Below, piece after piece: positions 6,666-13,890 of a stretch of DNA of 15,798 bases (positions are counted from its first letter, which is position 1; every line of letters starts with the position of its first letter). A program made the translations under genes and the position numbers. The stretch covers positions 1 through 15,798 of the forward strand of contig JAGLYB010000040.1 in NCBI GenBank assembly GCA_023132545.1, in the 5' to 3' direction. The notes beneath the pieces were generated by a model. That model saw nothing but the letters and a program-made list of their open reading frames with translations, did not search any database and had not been told where the DNA came from. The DNA is from Candidatus Bipolaricaulota bacterium. Its GTDB lineage: Bacteria; Bipolaricaulota; Bipolaricaulia; UBA7950; UBA9294.

Positions 6666-6739
6666 TGTTCCTTTGAGGATTGGCATGAGGAATAGCTACC
6701 CCCCCCCTGTTCCTTCGAGGATTGGTCTGAGGAGCAACC
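6666..6739. repeat. Imperfect 42-nt-period tandem duplication with C9 tract
   Basis: TGTTCCTTTGAGGATTGG at 6666-6683 recurs as TGTTCCTTCGAGGATTGG at 6708-6725, and TGAGGA recurs at 6686-6691 and 6728-6733, a period of 42 nt. A run of nine C (6699-6707) sits between the copies. The second copy touches the stop codon of the minus-strand giant gene. This fills most of the 81-bp gap between the two convergent genes. No clear hairpin terminator is visible there. Confidence 0.7.
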
Positions 6740-9700
6740 TAGGGAGTTCTAAAGCACGGCGGTTCGTCGCGGTTGAAGATCAGAAGGAGCTTGCTACCCA
6801 GAACTGGCGTCTCGACGGATTCAAGGATCCGGCAAGCAGCCAAGTCCTCATCAATCAGTTCAGTGACTTCGAGGGAGGGCGCGGGTTCATTGCCCTGCTC
6901 ATCGTCTGAGCCAAGCAAGGCAAATCGGTCGCCAACGCTGATCCCATGTTGGCGACCAACAGAAACGATCACCTGAGTTGCCGCCTCATTCATCCCAGTA
7001 ACGGTTGCCCAATCAGCGACGATAATCGGAAGCTCTTTTACCTGATCCGACTCAGAATCCCCCTGCACGGATAGCCGCACGACAACCATCCCGGGAGCCT
7101 GGTACCGATGAATGACATCCTTCCCAATCGCGGTGTCTCCATCTCCGAAGTCCCAGACGAGACATTCCCTATCGATAGCGGAGTCCGTCTCGCTTCGGAA
7201 TTGGGTTGCGGAACCGGCAAAGGGGATGGCCGGGCAGTAGGAGAAATCGAGAGCGCTGGCCAGCTGCGAACGAGTCAGTACAATCCGCGACTCCCCTTCC
7301 CCAATCAACTGAGGGAGCTGTTGTTCTCCGCGTTCTGCCTGGACAAACGGAGGTACTTTGGCACGCACATGCTCGAACAACTCCCAAACCGTAATATGGC
7401 TGTCCGCATTCAGATCGGCCGCACCACCCAAGCCGTCCAACAAGAAATGAGTGAGGACTCCATGTTCCAGTTGGGGCGATTCAAAGGCGTCTTGGTTCTC
7501 GCTCGACGCCGATAAGATCAGACGCCCCTCAAGTTTGAAATCGCTGAAGACATCAACGGTATCTCCGGTTGCTCGCGATCCCGGTGTCAGGCTTCGAGAC
7601 AGGCCGCCTGAGTAGCAGCTATCGAAAAACACCAGAACATGATTGGACTCGATACGGTCGAGGAATCGGCCGAATTCGTCATCGCGCAACGCCGTGTCAT
7701 CCTTGGCAGCGGCCCGCGTGTCATGCAGCACGAAGAACTCATCGACGCCGTCCCTCTCATCCAGATTGTCATCCGCGCCTTGATAGCCATGCCCCGAGAA
7801 GTGAATCAACACCAAATCATCTTGCTTCGCCATCTGCCGGAGCCAGCCCAATCCTTCACGGACGTTCACCAAGGTCGCCAGGCGGGCGTCTACAACGGCT
7901 GTGCCTCCGTCTTGAATGACAGGTTCTTCATCGGTCAGCAATCGGATGTGATCGGCGGGGACACCAGCATCGAGGAGCCAGGCTGCAATGGCCTCGGCAT
8001 CACGTCGAGCATACGAGAGGTCTTTCACTTCGGCATAGTCGGAAATCCCAATGAGAAGTGCCCACGTCTCCTGAATGGGTACAAGCTCTGGATTGAGCTG
8101 CACAGGGATCGACCGGAGAACGGTATCGTGAAGCCCCTCGGAATCGCGGACAGTCAACTGCACCTCGTACGTACCCGGATTAGCATATCTATGAATGGGT
8201 TCGCGTTCGCGCGAGGTGTGTCCGTTCCCGAAATCCCACTCCCAACTCAGAATTGTCCCATCCCAACCAACCGATGTATCGAGGAAGCGAATGGGATCTC
8301 CAACAGCAGGAGTGGCGGGAGACAACTCAAATCGCGCTTCGGGCGGCTTCAATTCCTCAATCGATAGGACACGCATGACGGCATCGGAATTCCCGTCACC
8401 ATCGACAACTCGCAGTGTGACCGGCCAGGTTCCTGAAGGCAGTGGGTCGACGATGGTTCGTGGTTCGGTTGTAGTCCAATCGAACATGCCGTCAGATTGG
8501 TAATCCCAGCTGTACTCGACAATCGTTCCGTTCGGATCATATGAGTCAGAGGCATCAAGAAGAATCAAATCTCCAGCTCTCAGCGGTCTCTGCAGCCGCG
8601 AGCCGCCTGCCGATACCGGCGCCCAGGTGAAGGCCGCCACTGGTGTCGTCTGGCCCGCGTAGACGACAAGGGCCTCGACCAGCGTGGTGACGGCTCCGCC
8701 TTCGTCGGAGACGGTTAAGGTAATTGTATAATCGCCTGGCTCAAGGAAGGTGTGTTGAACAATGTTTCCGATGGCCGCTTCACCGTCGCCGAAATCCCAC
8801 CAGATCTGATCGAGTTCTCCATCCGAATCCTGAGAAGCGGATGCGTCGAATTTGATGGGTTCACCGGCCTCGGGCTCGAATGGGAAGTATGAATAGGCCG
8901 GCATCGGAGGCTGGTTGATACGAGGAATGAACCAGTGGTCGGTGTTGATCAACAGTTCGAGCCTACATCTAGGTCCACTTTCCGAGTTGGCTCCTAAGGA
9001 GGCGCTGATCTCCGTGTTCGCGGCTCGGACACTCACACGAGCCTCAGCGTCCTCGAATTCCCACGAGCGCAGGGACAGGGCAACGGATGCCTGTGTGGAA
9101 GCACCATCGCTCCATGCCAGCGAAAAGGTGGTGGTGCCCAGCCGCCTAAGAAAGGATCGAGCTTCAAATCGGATGATTCCATCCTGCAAATGCCAGCGCG
9201 AAGTCAACGTAATATGCAGATCGGGAACAAGGCGTAAATCGACACCCGCGGTTAAGGAGAGCGAGGCAAGGGTTATGTCGTCTTTCCATCCGAGGGACAG
9301 ATGAGTAAGTGTGAGGTCCGTTGCACTGCCAGATAGAGAGAAGCTGCGAGAAGTCAGATCGATGTCCTGCCTGGTAATCCCGGTTGGTCCTTCGTAGGAG
9401 CTTGCGATCTGCAACGTGGCGGTGTCCCCGACGATGTCCACACTCCCCCAGGCTTGCCAGCGGGAGGCCTTTCCGTCCAAGACTCCCGACATCCCGAGCG
9501 ACGGAGTCAAGGCTCCTCCTAACAACTCGAACGCGTCAACAGGCGAATACTCAAACGAACCCTGCATTCGGAGACGGTCGAATCCTGTGAAAGATGAGAC
9601 AACTTCGGCCCGCCCGGGTCCCCAGTCGGCCTCCCAAGCAAGGCGTCCGCCCACGGCACCTGCCGTGGAGGGGTCCCATCGGACTCCAGCCTCCACAGAT

Positions 9701-11088
9701 CCCCATCTCGTTTCCGTGCGCGCGAAACCAAGCTCAAACTGTGTCACGCCATTCCATTGAGGATTGCCACTCGCCCCCACCATCGATCCGAAGGCTCCCG
9801 CTCCAATGCAAGGCGAAAGTACTGAGAGAGAAAAATCGCCTGCCTCAGGACTGGCAAGCTCAGGGGCCTCCGAAATATCTGATGACGAACGATGGATACC
9901 CGCGTAATCACCTGCTCGATTGCCCCAGACGTTGTTGTAGTCGAATTGCATGGATTGGCTCGCTCCCGAGGATGCAGAGACACTCAAGCCTATCCCGTCA
10001 TTGACAACAAAGATGGAGTGAGTCACTAAAATGTTTCTTCCTCGAAACTCGAGTCCGTGACCTCCATTGTAGGCCACCGTGACATGGCGCAGATGACAGT
10101 CTCCGTCAGTCTCCAGCGACAACCCATTGCCCTCGCACCGAGCAACGACAGAACGTTCTAGATGCAGGTCGGCATTTTCCCCAAGGCGCAGCCCATCACC
10201 AAACGCTTCCATGATCTGCGTATCCATGATGCGTAACCTGGAGTCCCCATCCGCCTCAATACTGCTCTCGATTCCTCCGATCAGCTGGCTGTGTTTCAGT
10301 TGTAGAGAAGCGGAATCATCGATAGAAATGTTACCCAGTGCTTGCGTGCTTAGAACGGAATCAACGAAATCCGCTTGAGACGCATCCAGCATGCTGAGGC
10401 CCCAGCGCCCGTTGGCAGATATCGTGACCTTGTCACAGTCCATGCTGGCTGTTCCCTCAAGTGTGATGCCATCCCACTCGTTCCATTGAAAGATCGTGTT
10501 CTCGATAGCCGCGGTTGCATCACCAAGATACAGACCGATGGACCCGTTGTCCGTTATGCGGCAATTCGTGATCCTTAATTCCGTCGAGCCAGAGATCTGT
10601 AGTCCATAGCCAAGGTTTGCTTCGATGTCGCATCCCACGAAGGAGACGGCAGATACTCCCGTTGTCCGAACGCCGCCATCCTGTCCGCCAGTGATGCGGC
10701 AGTTGCGGAACTCGACCTGGGAAGACTGCAGATCGACGACGACGGATTCCAGGATCGAGGAACCCCTTTCCAGGGAAATCCCTTCCAGGATGACAGCACC
10801 GACTGAGTGCCCTTGGATCACGGGCTGATATCCGTAGCTGCTACGGATGATGGTGTGCGAAGGCCCTGAGCCGCGGATGGTAATTCCCGACCTCAACACT
10901 ACGGTGTCCTCATACACCCCTGGGTTGACCAAAATGACGTCGCCGGAGTTGGCCGCATCAATGGCCAATTGAATCGAGTGATAGGCTCCGGCACCGTCAG
11001 TGGAGACGACAATGTCTGCTCCCATCGTAGCGACGCGAAGAAGGCACAAACCTGCAATCAGCAACATCATCCGAAGTTGTCTCACCAT
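6739..11088 (-). CDS. Giant exported protein: beta-helix, PKD repeats and caspase-like (C14) protease
   Basis: A 1449-residue protein. The signal peptide is about 1-24 (MVRQLRMMLLIAGLCLLRVA, then TMGAD). A right-handed parallel beta-helix spans about 25-430, with many roughly 23-residue rungs ending in a SPCIGAGA-type cap. A beta-rich region of unknown type covers about 445-720. PKD domains lie near 727-812 (WWDFGDGE), 815-912 and 915-998 (WEWDFGNG). A caspase-like domain at about 1003-1275 has WALLIGISDY, HFSGHG (H1100) and FFDSCYSGG (C1158), so the catalytic dyad is intact; DLNADSHITVWE (1225-1236) looks like a calcium-binding loop. A fourth PKD (about 1282-1357, WDFGDGD) and a FlgT/OB-like C-terminus (about 1358-1437) follow. 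No C-terminal anchor is visible. ATG 11088 has no good ribosome-binding site, but an alternative at residue 7 would drop the basic signal residues. Substrate and role are unknown. Confidence 0.9.
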   Translation of the reverse strand: MVRQLRMMLLIAGLCLLRVATMGADIVVSTDGAGAYHSIQLAIDAANSGDVILVNPGVYEDTVVLRSGITIRGSGPSHTIIRSSYGYQPVIQGHSVGAVILEGISLERGSSILESVVVDLQSSQVEFRNCRITGGQDGGVRTTGVSAVSFVGCDIEANLGYGLQISGSTELRITNCRITDNGSIGLYLGDATAAIENTIFQWNEWDGITLEGTASMDCDKVTISANGRWGLSMLDASQADFVDSVLSTQALGNISIDDSASLQLKHSQLIGGIESSIEADGDSRLRIMDTQIMEAFGDGLRLGENADLHLERSVVARCEGNGLSLETDGDCHLRHVTVAYNGGHGLEFRGRNILVTHSIFVVNDGIGLSVSASSGASQSMQFDYNNVWGNRAGDYAGIHRSSSDISEAPELASPEAGDFSLSVLSPCIGAGAFGSMVGASGNPQWNGVTQFELGFARTETRWGSVEAGVRWDPSTAGAVGGRLAWEADWGPGRAEVVSSFTGFDRLRMQGSFEYSPVDAFELLGGALTPSLGMSGVLDGKASRWQAWGSVDIVGDTATLQIASSYEGPTGITRQDIDLTSRSFSLSGSATDLTLTHLSLGWKDDITLASLSLTAGVDLRLVPDLHITLTSRWHLQDGIIRFEARSFLRRLGTTTFSLAWSDGASTQASVALSLRSWEFEDAEARVSVRAANTEISASLGANSESGPRCRLELLINTDHWFIPRINQPPMPAYSYFPFEPEAGEPIKFDASASQDSDGELDQIWWDFGDGEAAIGNIVQHTFLEPGDYTITLTVSDEGGAVTTLVEALVVYAGQTTPVAAFTWAPVSAGGSRLQRPLRAGDLILLDASDSYDPNGTIVEYSWDYQSDGMFDWTTTEPRTIVDPLPSGTWPVTLRVVDGDGNSDAVMRVLSIEELKPPEARFELSPATPAVGDPIRFLDTSVGWDGTILSWEWDFGNGHTSREREPIHRYANPGTYEVQLTVRDSEGLHDTVLRSIPVQLNPELVPIQETWALLIGISDYAEVKDLSYARRDAEAIAAWLLDAGVPADHIRLLTDEEPVIQDGGTAVVDARLATLVNVREGLGWLRQMAKQDDLVLIHFSGHGYQGADDNLDERDGVDEFFVLHDTRAAAKDDTALRDDEFGRFLDRIESNHVLVFFDSCYSGGLSRSLTPGSRATGDTVDVFSDFKLEGRLILSASSENQDAFESPQLEHGVLTHFLLDGLGGAADLNADSHITVWELFEHVRAKVPPFVQAERGEQQLPQLIGEGESRIVLTRSQLASALDFSYCPAIPFAGSATQFRSETDSAIDRECLVWDFGDGDTAIGKDVIHRYQAPGMVVVRLSVQGDSESDQVKELPIIVADWATVTGMNEAATQVIVSVGRQHGISVGDRFALLGSDDEQGNEPAPSLEVTELIDEDLAACRILESVETPVLGSKLLLIFNRDEPPCFRTP

Positions 11089-11094
11089 GCCGCC

Positions 11095-11123
11095 ATTGTA
11101 GGCCCGTAAAGGAAAGTCAACAA
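11095..11123 (-). promoter_or_regulatory. Candidate promoter, possibly leaderless, of the giant caspase gene
   Basis: On the minus strand TACAAT (11100-11095, 5 of 6 to the -10 consensus) lies 6 nt before the ATG, with TTGTTG (11123-11118) 17 bp upstream; a better -35, TTGACT (11120-11115), is only 14 bp away. The expected start site would fall on the A of ATG, giving a leaderless mRNA, which would fit the missing Shine-Dalgarno sequence. Based only on pattern matching. Confidence 0.35.
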
Positions 11124-11240
11124 TGCAACGAAAGCGGTGGTACGTACGTAAAGCCTCAGGCTGAGCCTCGTGTGTCCAGTACCGGAGTTTGTTGACATCT
11201 CAGACCTCGTGCAGCGCGTTACCGCAAACCAAGCGAATCC

Positions 11241-11340
11241 ACCATGAAGGACATGAAGAACTTGAAGGAAACCCCACTCCGCATGTGGGCACAATGATCA
11301 ACGCTCATCCTTTCTTCATGCCCTTCATGCTCTTCATGGT
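11241..11340. repeat. Inverted pair of NNCATGAAG nonamer arrays
   Basis: The left arm 11241-11267 reads ACCATGAAG, GACATGAAG, AACTTGAAG. The right arm (11314-11340), read on the minus strand, is ACCATGAAG, AGCATGAAG, GGCATGAAG. The outer nonamers are identical and 22 of 27 positions match between arms. The 46-nt spacer carries its own small hairpin, CCCAC (11273-11277) with GTGGG (11285-11289). The whole could fold as a long cruciform or RNA stem. It belongs to no gene and may be a dispersed intergenic repeat or miniature element. Confidence 0.75.
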
Positions 11341-11386
11341 AAAGAGCTGTTGCCCTCTGCCTGATGTTCAGATGCTGGAAGATCGG

Positions 11387-11396
11387 GTTCATGAAC
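11387..11396. promoter_or_regulatory. Perfect palindrome upstream of thpR
   Basis: GTTCATGAAC is self-complementary over 10 bp, 27 nt before the thpR ATG and just upstream of TAAGAT (11402-11407). It could be an operator for the thpR-archease-rtcB operon. A palindrome of this size is expected by chance about once per kilobase, so the evidence is weak. Confidence 0.2.
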
Positions 11397-11422
11397 TGTG
11401 ATAAGATCGCGCAGGTGAGACC

Positions 11423-11989
11423 ATGAGAGCGTTCTTCTGCATCCCGATACCGGACCCACTGCGCGGGCGACTTCATGACATAGCAGAAGGGCTGCGCGCC
11501 CAAACGAAGATGCGCGTGAGCTGGGTCGCTCGACAGAACTATCACATCACGGTTCGATTCATCGGAGATATCGATCCAGGTCTGTTGGTCAATCTTGAGA
11601 AGCTATGCCGCGCCCTGTGCGAAGGCGTCGCCCCCTTCGAGTGCAGCTTGGAGCGCGTGGGTGCATTTCCGAATATCGATCGGGCCCGAGTCCTTTGGGT
11701 AGGCGGGGAGCCCCCGCCATCCTTCCGACGTCTCATGCAAGCGCTAACCGACGCCCTGGTTGACCTGGGCTTTCCCCGGACCAAGAAGGAGTCCTTGATA
11801 CATGTGACTGTAGCAAGAGTCAAGGACAGTCCAGACCCGGCCTTGCCCGACTTGATTGCAGAACTCAATCCCATCGCCCCGATGAAGATGATGGCCGATC
11901 GCATCGTGTTAATGGAAAGTACGCTGACGCAGCGAGGTGCCGTCTACGCCTCTCTGTTCACCGCGAAACTGGGGAACCAGCAACAATGA
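11423..11989 (+). CDS. thpR: RNA 2',3'-cyclic phosphodiesterase (2H family)
   Basis: Member of the 2H phosphoesterase superfamily (formerly LigT, the 2'-5' RNA ligase). It opens RNA 2',3'-cyclic phosphates to 2'-phosphomonoesters and can ligate tRNA halves through 2'-5' bonds in vitro. It has 188 residues, the usual length. The two catalytic HxTx motifs are HITV (41-44) and HVTV (127-130), spaced as in the family, with RAFFCIPIP at the start and LMESTLTQRGAVYASL near the end. ATG 11423 has AGGTGA at 11413-11418. It is the first gene of an operon with archease and rtcB, overlapping archease by 4 nt, so its substrates are probably the same cleaved RNA ends. Confidence 0.93.
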   Translation: MRAFFCIPIPDPLRGRLHDIAEGLRAQTKMRVSWVARQNYHITVRFIGDIDPGLLVNLEKLCRALCEGVAPFECSLERVGAFPNIDRARVLWVGGEPPPSFRRLMQALTDALVDLGFPRTKKESLIHVTVARVKDSPDPALPDLIAELNPIAPMKMMADRIVLMESTLTQRGAVYASLFTAKLGNQQQ

Positions 11990-12414
11990 CCCCAATCGAG
12001 TGGCTTGACCACACCGCCGATATGGGATTCCGCGCCACCGGAGACTCGGTTGAAGATGCGTTCTGTGAGGCGGCCCGAGCTCTCTTCTCCCTCATGTTCG
12101 CCATCGAGGAGATTCGTCCTCTAGTTGAGCACCGGATTGAAGTGTGTGCGCCTTCTCTCTCGGAACTCCTGGTGGAATGGCTGTCAGAACTGTTGGCGCA
12201 GAAGGATCTGTCAAGGCTTGTGTTCAGCCAGTTTAGTGTAACCATATCAGGGAATGCTGTCTCGGGTTTCTCTGCCACAGGGCAGGCGCTCGGCGAAGTT
12301 CTAGATCGTCAACGACATCAGCCGGGGACGGAGATCAAGGGCATCAGCTATCTCGGTTTGGATGTAAGTTGCCATGACGAGCTGTGTGTTGTCCAAGTCA
12401 TCGTCGATGTATAG
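11986..12414 (+). CDS. Archease, RtcB activator
   Basis: Archease promotes RtcB guanylylation and turnover. It has 142 residues. The N-terminal LDHTADMGFRA (7-17) and the C-terminal QVIVDV (137-142) carry the metal-site aspartates D12 and D141; as I recall, these are the same numbers as in the Pyrococcus horikoshii protein, which is also 142 residues. GTEIKGISY (114-122) is the third conserved block. The ATG overlaps the thpR stop as ATGA, with only a weak GGGGA upstream, so translation is probably coupled. rtcB follows after 9 nt, which makes the pairing functional rather than incidental. Confidence 0.94.
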   Translation: MTPIEWLDHTADMGFRATGDSVEDAFCEAARALFSLMFAIEEIRPLVEHRIEVCAPSLSELLVEWLSELLAQKDLSRLVFSQFSVTISGNAVSGFSATGQALGEVLDRQRHQPGTEIKGISYLGLDVSCHDELCVVQVIVDV

Positions 12415-12423
12415 GAGGCGGGG

Positions 12424-13884
12424 ATGCCGGTACAAGATCATCTAATCGCAATTCATGATGGGGAATGGAGGATGCCTCAACAGGGGGCCATGAAGGTCCC
12501 TGGGGCGATCTTCGCTGATCAGGATACGATTGATCAGTTGTTGCTGGACGAAACCAACCGGGTTCAATGGTCGGCATTGCGGCAAGTACGCAACGTCGCC
12601 GGGCTGCCGGGTATTGTCGGCGCAGCCATTGCGCTTCCCGACATTCATCCTGGATATGGATTCCCCATTGGCGGTATTGGGGCATTCGATGTCGAACAAG
12701 GCGTCGTCGTTGTCGGAGGCGTAGGTTTCGATATCAACTGCGGCGTGCGGTTGCTGTCCACCCCTCTCAGTCGCTCGGAGATCGAACCCTCTCTCCAGTT
12801 ACTTGGTGAATCGCTGTTTCGCACTGTCCCAGCTGGATTGGGTGCTCAAGGAGACCTGAGATTGTCGGTCTCTGAACTCAACGATCTGCTGCGTACGGGA
12901 GCCGAATACGTCGTTTCCCGTGGATACGGATTCGCTGATGATTTGGAATTCACCGAAGAGGCCGGGCACATGCCGAATGCAGATCCTGAGGTAGTCAGTG
13001 ATCGCGCCAAACATCGGCAGTTCAGGCAAGTCGGGACATTGGGATCGGGGAATCACTATCTGGAGATTCAGGTGGTCGAGAGGATTCTGGATTACGAATC
13101 TGCCGACGCTTATGGTCTGTTCCAGGATCAGATCGTGCTGTCCATCCATACCGGATCGCGCGCACTCGGCCATCAGATTGGCCAAGACTACCTCAAGGAG
13201 ATGGCTCAGGCGACGGAGAAGTACGGGTTTGAGGTCCCTGAACGCGAATTGGTCTGTGCTCCCATCGATTCCAACGAAGGCCAGCGTTACCTAGCCGCCG
13301 TTGCATGCGGCGCCAACTGCGCGTTTGCCAATCGCCAGATGATCACGCACTTGGTCAGGGGAGCGATGCAGGATGTGCTCGGAATCGAACCCTCGGAACT
13401 CCGAACGGTCTATGATATCGGTCACAACAATGTGAAATTCGAGACGCACTGCGTCGATGGCGTCCAGCGGCAGCTCCTCGTGCATCGAAAAGGAGCGACT
13501 CGCGCCTTTGGCCCCGATCGAGACGAATCGCCCATTGCCTATCGAGCAGTGGGGCATCCCATCATCGTTGGTGGGACGATGGGCACAGCATCCTACGTGT
13601 TGCGAGGTACTGAGGCTGGCATGGCCAAGACATTCGGAAGCGGCATCCACGGAGCGGGACGTGCACTATCTCGGAAAAAAGCAGCCAAGAAATTCTGGGG
13701 CGAGACCGTTGTATCCGACCTCTTATCTCAAGGCATTCATCTCTGGACCCACTCGTTGCGTGGAGTTGCAGAAGAAGCGCCAGGCGCCTACAAGGACATC
13801 GAGAGTGTCGTTCGCGCTTCAACAGCTTCCGGGATCACGCTGCCTGTCGCTAAGATGCGCCCCTTGGTAGTCATCAAGGGCTAG
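12424..13884 (+). CDS. rtcB: RNA-splicing ligase RtcB
   Basis: GTP- and manganese-dependent ligase that joins RNA 3'-phosphate or 2',3'-cyclic-phosphate ends to 5'-OH ends, in tRNA splicing or RNA repair. It has 486 residues, full length. Visible active-site residues are GGVGFDINCGVR (98-109, D103 and C106), GSGNHYLE (207-214, H211), SIHTGSRALGH (240-250, H242), YDIGHNNVKFETH (330-342, H334), GGTMGTASYVL (383-393), the guanylylated histidine H409 in GSGIHGAGRALSR, and the C-terminal Lys485 in VVIKG. ATG 12424 follows a strong AGGAGG (12413-12418) by 5 nt. No intein or insertion is seen, and every catalytic residue I know of is present. Confidence 0.98.
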   Translation: MPVQDHLIAIHDGEWRMPQQGAMKVPGAIFADQDTIDQLLLDETNRVQWSALRQVRNVAGLPGIVGAAIALPDIHPGYGFPIGGIGAFDVEQGVVVVGGVGFDINCGVRLLSTPLSRSEIEPSLQLLGESLFRTVPAGLGAQGDLRLSVSELNDLLRTGAEYVVSRGYGFADDLEFTEEAGHMPNADPEVVSDRAKHRQFRQVGTLGSGNHYLEIQVVERILDYESADAYGLFQDQIVLSIHTGSRALGHQIGQDYLKEMAQATEKYGFEVPERELVCAPIDSNEGQRYLAAVACGANCAFANRQMITHLVRGAMQDVLGIEPSELRTVYDIGHNNVKFETHCVDGVQRQLLVHRKGATRAFGPDRDESPIAYRAVGHPIIVGGTMGTASYVLRGTEAGMAKTFGSGIHGAGRALSRKKAAKKFWGETVVSDLLSQGIHLWTHSLRGVAEEAPGAYKDIESVVRASTASGITLPVAKMRPLVVIKG

Positions 13885-13890
13885 TTGGCT

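Larger units (their letters stand above)
11089..11422. other. Divergent intergenic region, 334 bp
   Basis: No credible gene is seen on either strand. The left end holds the minus-strand promoter candidate. Next come a self-complementary TACGTACGTA (11141-11150) and a small AGCCT-C-AGGCT inverted repeat just after it. The centre is occupied by the nonamer inverted repeat. Near thpR there is a perfect 10-bp palindrome GTTCATGAAC (11387-11396) followed by a TAAGAT -10-like hexamer (11402-11407) with no convincing -35. Confidence 0.6.

Noticed and set aside
7639..8367. 242-codon plus-strand frame opposite the caspase domain
   Set aside because: Antisense to the conserved caspase and PKD coding region; no motif of its own.
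11192..11197. TTGACA as a -35 box
   Set aside because: No -10-like hexamer lies 16-18 bp downstream on the plus strand, and it is more than 200 bp from thpR.
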